This document shows positions 19,714-32,181 of a stretch of DNA of 64,000 nt, in pieces. The notes beneath the pieces were generated by a model. It worked only from the letters and a program-made list of their open reading frames with translations, was not told the DNA's origin and made no database searches. Position numbers and translations under genes: made by a program. The stretch is from the NCBI RefSeq assembly GCF_900585905.1, contig NZ_UTVH01000001.1, positions 558,001 through 622,000 of the forward strand, read 5' to 3'. Origin of the DNA: Pseudomonas viridiflava (GTDB lineage Bacteria; Pseudomonadota; Gammaproteobacteria; Pseudomonadales; Pseudomonadaceae). Numbering within the stretch: the stretch's first letter is position 1; every line of letters begins with the position of its first letter.

Positions 19714-20489
19714 TGTTCGACCGGCTGCGAGAAGACATTCAGAGCGTATTCCATCGTGATCCGGCAGCGCGCAACTGGTTTGAAGTGTTGACCTGCTATC
19801 CGGGCCTGCACGCCATCTGGTTGCACCGACTGGGGCATATCCTGTGGGTCAATGGCTGGAAATGGCCAGCCCGGGTGGTGTCCAACTTCGGCCGCTGGCT
19901 GACCGGAATCGAAATCCACCCGGGTGCGAAAGTCGGCCGACGTTTCTTCATCGATCATGGCATGGGCATCGTTATCGGCGAGACGGCGGAGATTGGCAAC
20001 GACGTCACCCTGTATCAGGGCGTGACGCTGGGCGGCACCAGCTGGAATGCCGGCAAGCGCCATCCGACGCTGGAAGATGGTGTGGTGGTAGGCGCTGGCG
20101 CCAAGGTGCTGGGGCCGTTCACGGTGGGCGCCGGTGCCAAGATCGGCTCCAATGCGGTGGTCACCAAGGCGGTGCCCGCCGGGGCCACGGCGGTGGGGAT
20201 TCCGGGGCGCATCATCGTCAAGTCCAGCGACGAAATCGAAGCCAAGCGCAAGGCCATTGCCGAAAAGCTCGGTTTCGATGCCTATGGCGTCAGCGAAGAC
20301 ATGCCCGATCCGGTGGCGCGAGCCATCGGCCAGCTGCTGGATCACCTGCAGGCTGTGGATGTCCGGCTTGAGGGTATGTGCGACGCGCTCAAGGGGCTGG
20401 GCAGTGACTACTGCGCCAAGGAGCTGCCCGAGTTGCGTAACGAAGTCTTCGACTGCGTGAAAGACAAAAACGAAACCCGTGTGGGGTGA
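19713..20489 (+). CDS. cysE: serine O-acetyltransferase
   Basis: A 258-residue hexapeptide-repeat enzyme that acetylates serine for cysteine synthesis. The left-handed helix is visible from [19 protein letters not shown] (His of the active site in IDHGMG) to [28 protein letters not shown] overlaps the trmJ stop. Its location before iscR links cysteine supply to the cysteine desulfurase IscS encoded next. Confidence 0.96.
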   Translation: MFDRLREDIQSVFHRDPAARNWFEVLTCYPGLHAIWLHRLGHILWVNGWKWPARVVSNFGRWLTGIEIHPGAKVGRRFFIDHGMGIVIGETAEIGNDVTLYQGVTLGGTSWNAGKRHPTLEDGVVVGAGAKVLGPFTVGAGAKIGSNAVVTKAVPAGATAVGIPGRIIVKSSDEIEAKRKAIAEKLGFDAYGVSEDMPDPVARAIGQLLDHLQAVDVRLEGMCDALKGLGSDYCAKELPELRNEVFDCVKDKNETRVG

Positions 20490-20581
20490 CGGTCGCAATA
20501 GTGAGGCGTGCCATGCGCCCCGGCGTTTGCTATGATGCGGCCGCCGTTTTGTGCCCAATCCCGACTGTTTTACTCGGTCTT

Positions 20582-20614
20582 ATAGTTGACTTAAATACTC
20601 GGGAATAGCATACT
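20582..20614 (+). promoter_or_regulatory. iscR promoter with IscR type 1 operator
   Basis: TTGACT (20586-20591), 17-bp spacer and CATACT (20609-20614) form a sigma-70 promoter. The 25 bp at 20582-20606, beginning ATAGTTGACT, match the known type 1 IscR site at about 21 of 25 positions, so holo-IscR should block this promoter and autoregulate the isc operon. Confidence 0.8.
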
Positions 20615-20646
20615 CGCTCTCATTCCGAACCTCTGTGGTAAACGCC

Positions 20647-21138
20647 ATGCGACTGACTACCAAAGGCCGATACGCTGTAACTGCCATGCTTGACCTGGCG
20701 TTGCACGCGCAGAACGGGCCAGTGTCTCTGGCCGATATTTCCGAGCGTCAGGGCATCTCTCTGTCCTACCTTGAGCAGCTGTTCGCCAAGTTGCGCCGCG
20801 GCAGCCTGGTGTCCAGTGTGCGCGGGCCGGGTGGTGGTTATCAGCTGTCCCGCGACATGCAGGGCATCAAGGTCGCGCAGGTCGTCGATGCGGTCAACGA
20901 GTCGGTCGACGCCACACGCTGCCAGGGCCTGGGTGATTGCCACGCAGGCGACACCTGCCTGACCCACCACTTGTGGTGTGACCTGAGCGATCAGATTCAC
21001 GAATTCTTGAGCGGTATCAGTCTGGCTGACCTTGTTACTCGCCGTGAGGTGCAGGAAGTCGCCCAGCGCCAGGATCTGCGTCGCGGCAATGCCAGCCACC
21101 AGTACCTGGATAAGATCGAAACGTCCGCCGTTGAATGA
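20647..21138 (+). CDS. iscR: Fe-S cluster assembly regulator IscR
   Basis: A 163-residue Rrf2-family repressor. The winged helix spans about residues 1-70 and the [2Fe-2S] ligands are Cys92, Cys98, Cys104 and His107 ([18 protein letters not shown]), the same numbering as E. coli IscR. I start at the ATG at 20647 ([11 protein letters not shown]), not the in-frame GTG four codons upstream. It is the first gene of the isc operon. Confidence 0.97.
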   Translation: MRLTTKGRYAVTAMLDLALHAQNGPVSLADISERQGISLSYLEQLFAKLRRGSLVSSVRGPGGGYQLSRDMQGIKVAQVVDAVNESVDATRCQGLGDCHAGDTCLTHHLWCDLSDQIHEFLSGISLADLVTRREVQEVAQRQDLRRGNASHQYLDKIETSAVE

Positions 21139-21182
21139 ACGCAGATGAATACGCGGCGCGCCTGCCTGATAGGAGAGATTCA

Positions 21183-22397
21183 ATGAAGTTGCCGATTTAC
21201 CTCGATTACTCCGCGACAACCCCGGTTGATCCGCGTGTCGCCCAGAAAATGATCGATTGCCTGACCGCTGATGGAAACTTCGGCAACCCGGCATCGCGCT
21301 CCCACGTCTTTGGCTGGAAAGCCGAAGAGTCGGTCGAGAACGCCCGTCGCCAGGTCGCTGATCTGGTCAACGCCGATCCCCGTGAAATCGTCTGGACCTC
21401 CGGTGCTACCGAATCCGACAACCTGGCGATCAAGGGCGTTGCCCATTTCTACGCCAGCAAGGGCAAGCACATCATCACCAACAAGATCGAGCACAAGGCA
21501 GTGCTTGACACCACGCGTCAGCTCGAGCGTGAAGGGTTTGAAGTGACGTACATCGAGCCGGGCGAAGACGGCTTGATCACCCCGACGATGGTGGAAGCTG
21601 CCCTGCGCGATGACACCATTCTGGTGTCGATCATGCACGTCAACAACGAAATCGGCACCATCAACGACATTGGCGCAATCGGCGAGCTGACCCGTTCGCG
21701 CGGTGTGCTGTTCCATGTCGACGCTGCCCAGTCCACTGGCAAGGTCGAGATCGATCTGGCCAGCCTCAAGGTCGATTTGATGTCGTTCTCGGCGCACAAG
21801 ACCTACGGCCCGAAAGGCATCGGTGCCTTGTACGTCAGCCGCAAGCCTCGCGTGCGTATCGAAGCAGCCATGCACGGCGGCGGTCACGAACGTGGCATGC
21901 GCTCCGGCACCCTGGCGACCCACCAGATCGTTGGTATGGGTGAAGCGTTTCGTATCGCCAAGGAAGACATGGCCGCTGAGTACGCTCACGTCAAAGCTTT
22001 GAGCGATCGCTTCTATAAGCAGGTCGAAAGCCTTGAGGAGCTGTACGTGAACGGCAGCCTGACTGCCCGCGTGCCGCACAACCTGAACCTGAGCTTCAAC
22101 TACGTCGAAGGCGAGTCGTTGATCATGGCGCTCAAGGATCTGGCGGTGTCATCCGGTTCCGCCTGTACGTCGGCGTCGCTGGAACCGTCCTACGTGCTTC
22201 GTGCACTGGGTCGCAACGACGAACTGGCGCACAGCTCGATCCGTTTCACCTTCGGCCGCTTCACCACCGAAGAAGAAATTGACTACGCAGCGCAGAAAGT
22301 CTGTGAAGCAGTGACCAAGCTGCGCGCTTTGTCGCCGCTGTGGGATATGTACAAAGATGGCGTCGATATCTCCAAGATCGAATGGGCGGCGCACTAA
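21183..22397 (+). CDS. iscS: cysteine desulfurase IscS
   Basis: A 404-residue PLP enzyme that removes sulfur from cysteine and passes persulfide sulfur to IscU, TusA and ThiI. PLP-binding Lys lies in [12 protein letters not shown] and the persulfide Cys in [14 protein letters not shown] near residue 328. TAGGAGAG precedes ATG at 21183; upstream in-frame codons are not part of the family. Confidence 0.98.
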   Translation: MKLPIYLDYSATTPVDPRVAQKMIDCLTADGNFGNPASRSHVFGWKAEESVENARRQVADLVNADPREIVWTSGATESDNLAIKGVAHFYASKGKHIITNKIEHKAVLDTTRQLEREGFEVTYIEPGEDGLITPTMVEAALRDDTILVSIMHVNNEIGTINDIGAIGELTRSRGVLFHVDAAQSTGKVEIDLASLKVDLMSFSAHKTYGPKGIGALYVSRKPRVRIEAAMHGGGHERGMRSGTLATHQIVGMGEAFRIAKEDMAAEYAHVKALSDRFYKQVESLEELYVNGSLTARVPHNLNLSFNYVEGESLIMALKDLAVSSGSACTSASLEPSYVLRALGRNDELAHSSIRFTFGRFTTEEEIDYAAQKVCEAVTKLRALSPLWDMYKDGVDISKIEWAAH

Positions 22398-22477
22398 TTT
22401 AAAGCTGCCTTACCGACAAGCCATCAACCGTTTGTTGCGTGGCTTGCAGAGCAGCTCTCTGATAGAGGAATAGCATC

Positions 22478-22864
22478 ATGGCTTACAGCGAAAAGGTCAT
22501 CGACCACTACGAGAACCCGCGCAACGTCGGCAAGATGAACGCGGAAGATCCAGATGTTGGCACTGGCATGGTCGGCGCTCCTGCGTGCGGCGACGTCATG
22601 CGCCTGCAGATCAAGGTCAACGACCAGGGCGTCATCGAAGACGCCAAGTTCAAGACCTATGGCTGCGGCTCGGCTATCGCCTCCAGCTCCCTCGCCACCG
22701 AGTGGATGAAGGGCAAGACCCTGGATGAAGCCGAAACCATCAAGAACACTCAGCTGGCAGAAGAACTGGCCTTGCCGCCGGTGAAAATTCACTGCTCGGT
22801 ACTCGCTGAAGACGCCATCAAGGCTGCTGTTCGCGATTACAGGCAGAAGAAAGGCCTGCTGTAA
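22478..22864 (+). CDS. iscU: Fe-S cluster scaffold IscU
   Basis: A 128-residue scaffold on which [2Fe-2S] clusters are built. The three conserved cysteines are in GAPACGDVM, YGCGSAIASSS and KIHCSVLAEDA, with the HscA-binding LPPVK directly before the third. Start is ATG after AGAGGAATAGC. Confidence 0.98.
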   Translation: MAYSEKVIDHYENPRNVGKMNAEDPDVGTGMVGAPACGDVMRLQIKVNDQGVIEDAKFKTYGCGSAIASSSLATEWMKGKTLDEAETIKNTQLAEELALPPVKIHCSVLAEDAIKAAVRDYRQKKGLL

Positions 22865-22869
22865 TTCAG

Positions 22870-22905
22870 CCCCTGCTCCCCGTGCGATTCGCGCGCGGGG
22901 CAGGG
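22870..22905 (+). other. hairpin between iscU and iscA
   Basis: CCCTGCTCCCCG pairs with CGCGGGGCAGGG with one small asymmetry around an 11-nt loop, and has no T-run. It may stabilise or process the isc mRNA so that iscRSU is more abundant than the downstream genes. Confidence 0.55.
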
Positions 22906-22949
22906 TGTGAAGTGATGAGTGTCTGTAACAGTTGCAGGAAGGAGTTCCG

Positions 22950-23273
22950 ATGGCTATCAGCATGACAGAAGCTGCCGCTAACCACGTACGACGTTCCCTC
23001 GATGGGCGCGGCAAGGGTGATGGCGTTCGTCTGGGTGTCCGCACCACGGGCTGTTCCGGTCTGGCCTATGTGCTGGAGTTCGTTGATGCACCTGCCAGCG
23101 AGGACAGTGTCTTCGAGTTGCACGGCGTCAAGGTGATCATCGACCCGAAAAGCCTGGTTTATCTGGACGGCACCGAGCTGGATTTCGTCAAGGAAGGGTT
23201 GAACGAAGGTTTCAAGTTCAACAACCCCAACGCACGTGGCGAATGTGGCTGCGGCGAAAGCTTTAATGTCTGA
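22950..23273 (+). CDS. iscA: A-type Fe-S carrier IscA
   Basis: A 107-residue HesB/IscA protein that carries Fe-S clusters to targets. The three cysteine ligands are in TGCSG (near residue 35) and CGCGESF at the C-terminus. ATG at 22950 follows AAGGAGTTCCG. Position 85 bp after iscU with a hairpin between. Confidence 0.97.
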   Translation: MAISMTEAAANHVRRSLDGRGKGDGVRLGVRTTGCSGLAYVLEFVDAPASEDSVFELHGVKVIIDPKSLVYLDGTELDFVKEGLNEGFKFNNPNARGECGCGESFNV

Positions 23274-23282
23274 GGCTTGATC

Positions 23283-23804
23283 GTGGGTACTCCTTGCCAT
23301 TTCGCGCTGTTTGACCTGAAGCCGGGCTTTCGTCTTGATCTTGATCAACTGGCCAGCCGCTATCGCGAGCTGGCCCGCGGCGTTCATCCCGACCGTTTTG
23401 CCGATGCGTCAGAGCGCGAGCAGCGTTTGGCACTGGAGCATTCCGCCAGCCTCAACGAGGCCTACCAGACCCTCAAGAATGCGCCAAAAAGGGCGCGTTA
23501 TTTGTTGGCAATGAATGGTGGCGAAGTGCCCCTTGAAGTCACGGTGCACGATCCCGACTTTCTTCTGCAGCAGATGCAATGGCGCGAAGAGCTCGAGGAT
23601 CTGCAAGACGAGGCTGACCTGGCCGGCGTTGCGGTGTTCAAACGCCGCCTGAAGGACGCTCAGGACGAACTGAACGAAAGCTTCGCTGCCTGTTGGGACG
23701 ACGCTGCGCAACGTGATCAGGCCGAACGCCTGATGCGACGCATGCAGTTTCTCGACAAACTCTCTTACGAAGTGCGCCAGCTTGAAGAGCGCCTCGACGA
23801 TTAA
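23283..23804 (+). CDS. hscB: Hsc20 co-chaperone HscB
   Basis: A 173-residue J-domain protein that brings IscU to HscA. The HPD motif is in [12 protein letters not shown] (near residue 33), and the C-terminal three-helix domain binds IscU. I choose GTG at 23283 ([10 protein letters not shown]), the form known in Pseudomonas; the in-frame TTG two codons earlier is less likely. Confidence 0.95.
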   Translation: MGTPCHFALFDLKPGFRLDLDQLASRYRELARGVHPDRFADASEREQRLALEHSASLNEAYQTLKNAPKRARYLLAMNGGEVPLEVTVHDPDFLLQQMQWREELEDLQDEADLAGVAVFKRRLKDAQDELNESFAACWDDAAQRDQAERLMRRMQFLDKLSYEVRQLEERLDD

Positions 23805-23849
23805 CCCCGTGCGGCTGCTGGCCGCACGCCTGTGAATTTCTGATAAAGC

Positions 23850-25712
<1,863 letters not shown>

Positions 25713-25715
25713 CTG

Positions 25716-26057
25716 ATGCCGCAGGTCACATTTCTGCCACACGCCGAGCATTGCCCGGACGGAATGGTTGTCGAGGCCGAAGTCGGCAAGTCGATTCTGG
25801 AACTCGCCCACGACCACCATATCGAGATCGAGAGCGCGTGCGGCGGTGTCTGCGCGTGCACCACGTGTCATTGCGTCATTCGCCAGGGCTTCAACTCCCT
25901 TGAAGAGGCGGACGAGCTGGAAGAGGATTACCTTGATCGCGCCTGGGGTCTGGAGGCGCAGTCCCGACTGTCCTGTCAGGCCAGGGTCGGCACCGAAGAC
26001 CTGACGGTCGAGATCCCGAAATATTCGCTCAACCACGCAGCCGAAGCGCCGCACTGA
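25716..26057 (+). CDS. fdx: isc-type [2Fe-2S] ferredoxin
   Basis: A 113-residue adrenodoxin-like ferredoxin that supplies electrons for cluster assembly. Cluster cysteines appear as CGGVCACTTCHC near residues 43-54 with a further Cys in LSCQARVG. It starts 3 bp after hscA ends. Confidence 0.97.
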   Translation: MPQVTFLPHAEHCPDGMVVEAEVGKSILELAHDHHIEIESACGGVCACTTCHCVIRQGFNSLEEADELEEDYLDRAWGLEAQSRLSCQARVGTEDLTVEIPKYSLNHAAEAPH

Positions 26058-26070
26058 TCGAGAAGCTGTC

Positions 26071-26271
26071 ATGAGTTACGGTTGGAATGACGTACAACGC
26101 ATCGCTGAAGAACTGGCCGAGACCCATCCCGGCATTGATCCTTACTCGGTGGGGTTCACCAAACTGCAGGTGATGATCAAGCAGCTGCCGGATTTCGATG
26201 ACACCTCTGGCCGCGTCGGCGAGAAAGTGCTCGAAGCCGTGCAGACGCTCTGGGCTGACGAAATCGAATGA
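26071..26271 (+). CDS. iscX: Fe-S assembly regulator IscX
   Basis: A 66-residue acidic protein (GWNDVQRIAEELAETHPGID...) that binds IscS and iron and tunes cluster assembly. It is the last gene of the isc operon, 13 bp after fdx, and is followed by a terminator. Confidence 0.96.
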   Translation: MSYGWNDVQRIAEELAETHPGIDPYSVGFTKLQVMIKQLPDFDDTSGRVGEKVLEAVQTLWADEIE

Positions 26272-26284
26272 TCCAATTTGCACG

Positions 26285-26314
26285 TTAGGCAATAACATCA
26301 AACCCGCGTATAAT
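26285..26314 (+). promoter_or_regulatory. putative ndk promoter inside the isc terminator
   Basis: A perfect TATAAT at 26309-26314, with TTAGGC (26285-26290) 18 bp upstream as a weak -35. The -10 box forms the loop of the terminator hairpin at 26300-26324. Confidence 0.55.
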
Positions 26315-26331
26315 TCGCGGGTTTAATTTTT
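26300..26331 (+). terminator. isc operon terminator
   Basis: AAACCCGCG-TATAATT-CGCGGGTTT, a perfect 9-bp stem with a 7-nt loop, followed by AATTTTT. It ends iscRSUA-hscBA-fdx-iscX transcription before ndk. Confidence 0.85.
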
Positions 26332-26361
26332 CGCTTCAATCATCGTTTCTGGAGTTACACC

Positions 26362-26787
26362 ATGGCTGTTCAACGTACGTTCTCCATCATCAAGCCTGAC
26401 GCCGTTGCTAAAAACGTAATCGGCGAGATCACCACTCGTTTTGAAAAAGCCGGTCTGCGCGTTGTTGCTTCCAAGCTCAAGCAACTGTCGAAGGCTGAAG
26501 CTGAAGGTTTCTACGCTGAGCACAGCGCACGTGGCTTCTTCGGCGACCTGGTTGCTTTCATGATCTCCGGTCCGGTTGTCGTTCAGGTTCTGGAAGGCGA
26601 AAACGCCATCGCTCTGAACCGCGAGCTGATGGGCGCTACCAACCCTAAAGAAGCAGCTGCTGGCACCATCCGCGCCGATTTCGCTGCTTCCATCGACGCC
26701 AACGCAGTTCACGGCTCCGATTCGGAAGCTGCCGCTGCTCGCGAGATCTCCTACTTCTTCGCAGCTACCGAGGTAACCGCTCGCTAA
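26362..26787 (+). CDS. ndk: nucleoside diphosphate kinase
   Basis: A 141-residue enzyme that equilibrates NTP pools by phosphohistidine transfer. The catalytic His is in [10 protein letters not shown] near residue 117, and the N-terminus [14 protein letters not shown] is the nucleotide-binding signature. CTGGAG precedes ATG. Highly biased codons suggest strong expression. Confidence 0.98.
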   Translation: MAVQRTFSIIKPDAVAKNVIGEITTRFEKAGLRVVASKLKQLSKAEAEGFYAEHSARGFFGDLVAFMISGPVVVQVLEGENAIALNRELMGATNPKEAAAGTIRADFAASIDANAVHGSDSEAAAAREISYFFAATEVTAR

Positions 26788-26819
26788 GTCTTTTTGACTA
26801 ACGAGTGAAGGGTGAATTC

Positions 26820-27968
26820 ATGATTGCAACGACTGGCAAAACAAACCTGTTGGGTCTGACCCAGCTGGAAATGGAAAAATTCTTCGACTCTATCGGGGAG
26901 AAGCGCTTCCGTGCCGGTCAGGTCATGAAGTGGATTCACCACTTTGGCGTCGATGATTTCGACGCCATGACCAACGTCAGCAAGGCCCTGCGCGAAAAGC
27001 TCAAGGCATGCGCCGAGGTCAGGGGTCCTGAAGTCGTCAGCGAGGACATTTCCACCGATGGCACCCGCAAGTGGGTGGTGCGCGTGGAGTCCGGCAGCTG
27101 CGTCGAGACCGTTTACATTCCCCAGGGCAAACGCGGCACCTTGTGTGTTTCGTCCCAGGCGGGCTGTGCCCTGGATTGCAGTTTCTGCTCCACCGGCAAG
27201 CAAGGCTTCAACAGCAACCTCACTGCCGCCGAAGTCATCGGCCAGGTGTGGATTGCCAACAAATCCTTTGGCAGCGTCCCGGCGACCGTCGACCGTGCCA
27301 TCACCAACGTGGTGATGATGGGCATGGGTGAGCCGCTGCTGAACTTCGACAATGTCATTGCCGCCATGCATCTGATGATGGATGACCTGGGCTATGGCAT
27401 TTCAAAACGCCGGGTGACCCTGTCCACCTCAGGCGTCGTACCCATGATCGACGTGCTGGCCCAGCACATCGACGTCTCCCTCGCCCTGTCGCTGCACGCG
27501 CCTAACGACGCGTTGCGCAATCAGCTGGTGCCGATCAACAAGAAGTACCCGTTGAAAATGCTCCTCGAATCCTGCCGCCGCTACATGGCGACGCTGGGCG
27601 AGAAGCGTGTGCTGACGGTCGAGTACACCCTGCTCAAGGACGTCAACGATCAGGTCGAGCATGCGGTGGAGATGATTGAGCTGCTCAAGGACACGCCGTG
27701 CAAGATCAACCTGATCCCGTTCAACCCGTTCCCGCATTCCGGTTACGAGCGTCCGAGCAATAACGCCATTCGCCGTTTCCAGGACCAGTTGCATCAGGCC
27801 GGTTACAACGTCACTGTACGTACCACGCGCGGTGAAGACATCGACGCGGCTTGCGGCCAACTGGTCGGCCAGGTCATGGATCGCACTCGTCGCAGCGAGC
27901 GTTACATTGCTGTGCGTGAGTTGAGCGCCGAGGCGGGTGCGGTCCAAAGCGCCGCGACTCGAACCTGA
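26820..27968 (+). CDS. rlmN: dual 23S rRNA / tRNA adenine C2 methyltransferase RlmN
   Basis: A 382-residue radical-SAM enzyme that methylates A2503 of 23S rRNA and A37 of some tRNAs. The CxxxCxxC cluster motif is in [15 protein letters not shown] near residue 120, and the second catalytic Cys is in AACGQLVGQ near the C-terminus. It needs a [4Fe-4S] cluster, so its place after isc is apt. I start at ATG 26820 (MIATTGK). Confidence 0.97.
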   Translation: MIATTGKTNLLGLTQLEMEKFFDSIGEKRFRAGQVMKWIHHFGVDDFDAMTNVSKALREKLKACAEVRGPEVVSEDISTDGTRKWVVRVESGSCVETVYIPQGKRGTLCVSSQAGCALDCSFCSTGKQGFNSNLTAAEVIGQVWIANKSFGSVPATVDRAITNVVMMGMGEPLLNFDNVIAAMHLMMDDLGYGISKRRVTLSTSGVVPMIDVLAQHIDVSLALSLHAPNDALRNQLVPINKKYPLKMLLESCRRYMATLGEKRVLTVEYTLLKDVNDQVEHAVEMIELLKDTPCKINLIPFNPFPHSGYERPSNNAIRRFQDQLHQAGYNVTVRTTRGEDIDAACGQLVGQVMDRTRRSERYIAVRELSAEAGAVQSAATRT

Positions 27969-27994
27969 TACGGAATCTGGCTGAGAGAAGTTCA

Positions 27995-28753
27995 ATGTCC
28001 ATGCGCGCCCTGCTTCTGTGCTGTTGCCTGACCCTGCTGGCAGGTTGCGTGACCGAGGGTAATGTCGACCCGATGAGCACCAGCCAGGGCCGCGAAGCCG
28101 CGCTCAAGGCTTATGTGCAACTGGGTATTGGCTATCTGCAGCAGGGCCAGACCGAACGCGCCAAGGTGCCGTTGAAAAAAGCCCTTGATCTGGACAGCTC
28201 CGATGCCGACGCCAATGCTGCGCTGGCACTGGTTTTCCAGATCGAGATGGAGCCGGACCTGGCCGACACGCATTTCAGAAAGGCAATCGCGGCCAGCAAG
28301 AACGACGCACGTATCCTCAACAACTACGGCAGCTTCCTGTACGAGCAGAAGCGCTATAAAGAGGCCTATGAGCGTTTTCAGGAAGCTGCCGCCGATAATC
28401 TTTATCCTGGGCGCTCACGGGTTTTCGAAAACCTGGGCATGACAGCGGTGATGCTGGGCGACCGCGCGGCGGCCAGCGAACATTTCACCAAAGCGCTGCG
28501 CATGGACCGGCAATTGCCACGTGCTTTGCTGGAAATGGCTGAGTTGTCTTACGAAGACAGGCATTATGTGCCGTCGCGCGACTACTATGACCGTTTTAGC
28601 CAGCTCAGCGAGCAAAATGCACGTAGTCTGTTGCTGGGTACGCGGTTGGCAAAAATATACGAAGACCGCGACAAGGCAGCCAGTTATGGTCTGCAACTCA
28701 AAAGACTCTATCCCGGTACGCCGGAATATCAGCAATACCTGTCGGAGCAATGA
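27995..28753 (+). CDS. pilW: type IV pilus biogenesis/stability lipoprotein PilW
   Basis: A 252-residue TPR protein (called PilF in P. aeruginosa) that helps PilQ secretin assembly in the outer membrane. The signal ends in LTLLAGC, a lipobox with Cys at residue 18. TPR repeats run from about residue 40 (AYVQLGIGYLQQGQTERAKVPL) to 210. It sits in the usual rlmN-pilW-rodZ order. Confidence 0.94.
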   Translation: MSMRALLLCCCLTLLAGCVTEGNVDPMSTSQGREAALKAYVQLGIGYLQQGQTERAKVPLKKALDLDSSDADANAALALVFQIEMEPDLADTHFRKAIAASKNDARILNNYGSFLYEQKRYKEAYERFQEAAADNLYPGRSRVFENLGMTAVMLGDRAAASEHFTKALRMDRQLPRALLEMAELSYEDRHYVPSRDYYDRFSQLSEQNARSLLLGTRLAKIYEDRDKAASYGLQLKRLYPGTPEYQQYLSEQ

Positions 28754-29718
28754 TGAAAGCGGTGCATCCCGAAGTCGTAGCAGCCAACCGCGTCAACCCT
28801 GGCGAAACCCTGCGCCAGACGCGCGAGAGCAGAGGCTGGTCGCTGGCTGACGTCGCCTTGAAAATGAACCTGACCGTCAGCTCGCTGAGTTACATCGAGG
28901 CGGGTCAGTTCGACAAGTTGCCCGGACATACCTTTGCCCGTGGCTACGTGCGTGCTTACGCGAAAACTCTGGGCCTTGATCAGGCAGCACTGGTCAGTCA
29001 GTTCGATCAGTACACCGGCACCGACAGCGCAGGCAGCTCAGTGCATGCACTGGGGCGTATCGAAGAACCGGTGCGGCTGTCCCACAACATCCTGCGCATC
29101 GTCAGCCTTGTGCTGCTGGTGGTGCTGGTCGGCGGTGGCTTCTTCTGGTGGCAGGATCAGGCTGCGCAGCGCGGCAAGGACTCCGCCGTGAGCCTTGAAC
29201 ATGTCGAAGTCGAAAGCGCCGACGGCACTACGCAGATTCATCCGCTGGATGAACCCGAAGACCAGGCAGTAACCGAAGCGCAGACGTCAAACTCCGCCCC
29301 CTTGGCGCTCAACCCGTCGCCTGCTACTGAAGCGCCTGCCCAGGTTCCGGCAGCGCCAGCATCAGTGCCAGCGCCGACTGCATCGGCCACTGCGCCTGCG
29401 CACACTTCTGTGGCACCTGCTGCACCTGCCGCATCGACACCCCCTGCAGCGCCTGCTCAGGAATTGCCGGTGGCGGGTGGCGGCCAGCTGAAGATTGCCT
29501 TTGTCGCCGATTGCTGGACTCAGGTCACCGATGGCAACGGCAAAGTTCTCTACAGCGGCCTCAAGCGCAAGGGCGAGAACCTTGACCTGAGCGGCAAGCC
29601 GCCACTGAGCCTGCGTCTGGGCGTTGCCCGCGCTGCGCAGGTCAGCTACAACGGGGCCTCTGTGGATTTGGCGCCTTTTACCAGTAAAGAAACCGCTCGC
29701 TTGAAGCTGGGGCAATAA
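28753..29718 (+). CDS. rodZ: cytoskeletal protein RodZ-like HTH membrane protein
   Basis: A 321-residue protein with a cytoplasmic Cro-like helix-turn-helix ([20 protein letters not shown], about residues 16-85), one membrane helix ([21 protein letters not shown], about 115-135), a Pro/Ala-rich periplasmic linker and a C-terminal DUF4115 beta domain ([18 protein letters not shown]). RodZ links MreB filaments to cell-wall synthesis. The ATG at 28753 has better ribosome-site spacing than the ATG just upstream at 28750. Confidence 0.93.
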   Translation: MKAVHPEVVAANRVNPGETLRQTRESRGWSLADVALKMNLTVSSLSYIEAGQFDKLPGHTFARGYVRAYAKTLGLDQAALVSQFDQYTGTDSAGSSVHALGRIEEPVRLSHNILRIVSLVLLVVLVGGGFFWWQDQAAQRGKDSAVSLEHVEVESADGTTQIHPLDEPEDQAVTEAQTSNSAPLALNPSPATEAPAQVPAAPASVPAPTASATAPAHTSVAPAAPAASTPPAAPAQELPVAGGGQLKIAFVADCWTQVTDGNGKVLYSGLKRKGENLDLSGKPPLSLRLGVARAAQVSYNGASVDLAPFTSKETARLKLGQ

Positions 29719-29720
29719 TC

Positions 29721-30830
29721 ATGCACGGCGAATCTCCGATCAAACGTCGCGAATCCCGCAAGATCTGGGTCGGCTCGGTGCCTGTAGGGGGCGATGCGCC
29801 CATTGCAGTGCAGAGCATGACCAACAGTGATACCAATGATGTGGCCGCAACCGTGGCCCAGATCAATCGTCTGGAAGCCGCTGGCGTCGATATTGTTCGC
29901 GTCTCGGTACCGGACATGGATTCGGCTGAAGCGTTCGGCCGTATCAAGCAACTGGTCAAGGTGCCTCTGGTCGCCGACATTCACTTCGATTACCGCATTG
30001 CCTTGCGCGTGGCGGAGTTGGGCGTCGATTGCCTGCGCATCAATCCCGGCAATATCGGTCGCGAAGACCGGGTGCGTGCGGTGGTCGATGCCGCACGCGA
30101 TCGCGGCATCCCGATCCGCATCGGCGTCAACGCCGGCTCCCTGGAAAAAGACCTGCAGAAAAAGTACGGCGAGCCAACGCCGGCTGCGCTGGTCGAGTCC
30201 GCCTTGCGCCACGTCGAGCACCTGGAACGCCTGAATTTTCATGACTTCAAAGTCAGCGTGAAGGCCTCCGATGTGTTCATGGCGGTCGAAGCCTATCGCC
30301 TGCTGGCGAAGGAAATCGTCCAGCCATTGCACCTGGGCATTACCGAAGCGGGCGGCCTGCGCTCCGGCACGGTGAAATCCGCGGTCGGGCTCGGTATGCT
30401 GCTCGCCGAAGGAATTGGCGATACTATCCGCATCTCGCTGGCAGCCGATCCGGTGGAAGAGGTCAAAGTCGGTTACGACATCCTCAAATCCCTGCGTCTG
30501 CGTTCGCGTGGCATCAACTTCATCGCCTGCCCAAGCTGCTCCCGGCAGAACTTCGATGTGGTCAAAACCATGAACGAGCTGGAAGGGCGTCTTGAAGATT
30601 TGCTGGTGCCGCTGGACGTTGCAGTGATCGGTTGTGTGGTCAACGGCCCGGGCGAGGCCAAGGAAGCCCATGTCGGCCTGACCGGCGGCACGCCTAACCT
30701 GATTTACATCGACGGCAAGCCTGCGCAAAAGCTGACCAATGACAATCTGGTGGATGAGCTGGAACGCTTGATCCGTCAGAAAGCGGCCGAAAAGGTCGAA
30801 GCCGACGCGGCACTGATTGCCCGCGGCTAA
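29721..30830 (+). CDS. ispG: 4-hydroxy-3-methylbut-2-enyl diphosphate synthase
   Basis: A 369-residue [4Fe-4S] enzyme of the MEP isoprenoid pathway. Cluster cysteines are in [10 protein letters not shown] near residue 270 and [18 protein letters not shown] near 306. The N-terminal TIM-barrel begins [14 protein letters not shown]. It begins 2 bp after rodZ. Confidence 0.97.
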   Translation: MHGESPIKRRESRKIWVGSVPVGGDAPIAVQSMTNSDTNDVAATVAQINRLEAAGVDIVRVSVPDMDSAEAFGRIKQLVKVPLVADIHFDYRIALRVAELGVDCLRINPGNIGREDRVRAVVDAARDRGIPIRIGVNAGSLEKDLQKKYGEPTPAALVESALRHVEHLERLNFHDFKVSVKASDVFMAVEAYRLLAKEIVQPLHLGITEAGGLRSGTVKSAVGLGMLLAEGIGDTIRISLAADPVEEVKVGYDILKSLRLRSRGINFIACPSCSRQNFDVVKTMNELEGRLEDLLVPLDVAVIGCVVNGPGEAKEAHVGLTGGTPNLIYIDGKPAQKLTNDNLVDELERLIRQKAAEKVEADAALIARG

Positions 30831-30852
30831 CCGGAATCGCTAAGGATTTTTT

Positions 30853-32142
30853 GTGAGTAAGTCTCTGCAAGCCATTCGTGGCATGAACGACATCCTGCCT
30901 GACCAGACGCCGCTGTGGCGGCATTTCGAAGGCACCGTCTCGCGTCTGCTGGATAACTACGGTTACCGGCAGATTCGCATGCCTATCGTGGAATTCACCG
31001 ATCTGTTCAAGCGTTCCATCGGTGAAGTGACCGATATCGTCGAAAAGGAAATGTACACTTTCGCCGACCGCAATGGCGATTCCCTGACGCTGCGCCCCGA
31101 AGGCACGGCTGCTTGCGTGCGTGCAGTGCTGGAGCATGGCATCACTGGCGGTGGTCAGGTGCAGAAGTTGTGGTACATCGGGCCGATGTTCCGTCACGAG
31201 CGCCCGCAGAAAGGCCGTTATCGCCAGTTTCACCAGATTGGCGTGGAAGTGTTCAACCTCGACGGTCCGGACATCGACGCCGAGCTGATCGTGCTGACCT
31301 GGCGCCTGTGGGGCCTGCTGGGTATCCGCGATGCAGTGAAACTGGAGCTCAACAGTCTGGGCACCAGTGAAGCGCGTGGCCGCTATCGTGACGCGCTGGT
31401 GGAGTTTCTCTCCGCCCGCCTGGACGCCCTGGACGAAGACAGCCAGCGGCGCCTGAAAACCAACCCGTTGCGCGTGCTCGACACCAAGAACGCCGATACT
31501 CAGGCTGTGCTGGTGGATGCACCGAAACTGGCGGACTACCTGGACGACGAGTCACGCATTCACTTCGAAGGCCTAAAGGCGCGTCTGGACGCAGCGGGCA
31601 TTCCTTTCGTGATCAATCCGAAGCTGGTGCGTGGCCTCGATTACTACAGCAAGACCGTTTTCGAATGGGTCACTGACCAGCTGGGCGCTCAGGGCACGGT
31701 CTGTGCTGGCGGGCGTTACGATGGTCTGGTAGAGCAAATGGGCGGTAAGCCTACCAGTGGTGTGGGCTTTGCCATGGGCATCGAGCGCCTCGTGTTGTTG
31801 CTCGAAACACTTGCGCAGGTGCCCGAAGAAATCTCCCGTCAGGTCGACGTTTACCTGTGTGCATTCGGCGAACCCGCCGAGCTGGCAGCTCTGACGCTGA
31901 CCGAGCGCGTGCGTGACCAACTGCCGAACCTGCGCCTGCAGGTCAATGCCGGGGCGGGCAGCTTCAAGAGCCAGTTCAAGAAAGCCGACAAGAGCGGTGC
32001 ACTGTACGCCTTGATCCTTGGCGAAGAAGAGCTGGCGCAGCAGATCATTGGTGTCAAACCCCTGCGTGGTCAGGGCGAACAACAAAATATTGCCTGGGAT
32101 GCTCTTGCCGAGCACCTGGCCGCCTGCGTCGTGCAGGGTTGA
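30853..32142 (+). CDS. hisS: histidyl-tRNA synthetase
   Basis: A 429-residue class II synthetase. Motif 2 is [16 protein letters not shown] near residue 113, the His-specific signature is [13 protein letters not shown] near 260, and motif 3 is GFAMGIERL. The C-terminal anticodon domain starts about residue 330. Start is GTG at 30853 after AAGGATTTTTT. Confidence 0.97.
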   Translation: MSKSLQAIRGMNDILPDQTPLWRHFEGTVSRLLDNYGYRQIRMPIVEFTDLFKRSIGEVTDIVEKEMYTFADRNGDSLTLRPEGTAACVRAVLEHGITGGGQVQKLWYIGPMFRHERPQKGRYRQFHQIGVEVFNLDGPDIDAELIVLTWRLWGLLGIRDAVKLELNSLGTSEARGRYRDALVEFLSARLDALDEDSQRRLKTNPLRVLDTKNADTQAVLVDAPKLADYLDDESRIHFEGLKARLDAAGIPFVINPKLVRGLDYYSKTVFEWVTDQLGAQGTVCAGGRYDGLVEQMGGKPTSGVGFAMGIERLVLLLETLAQVPEEISRQVDVYLCAFGEPAELAALTLTERVRDQLPNLRLQVNAGAGSFKSQFKKADKSGALYALILGEEELAQQIIGVKPLRGQGEQQNIAWDALAEHLAACVVQG

Positions 32143-32181
32143 AGCTGATTAACAGCCGTTTTAGCGAATAGGAGTATTGGG

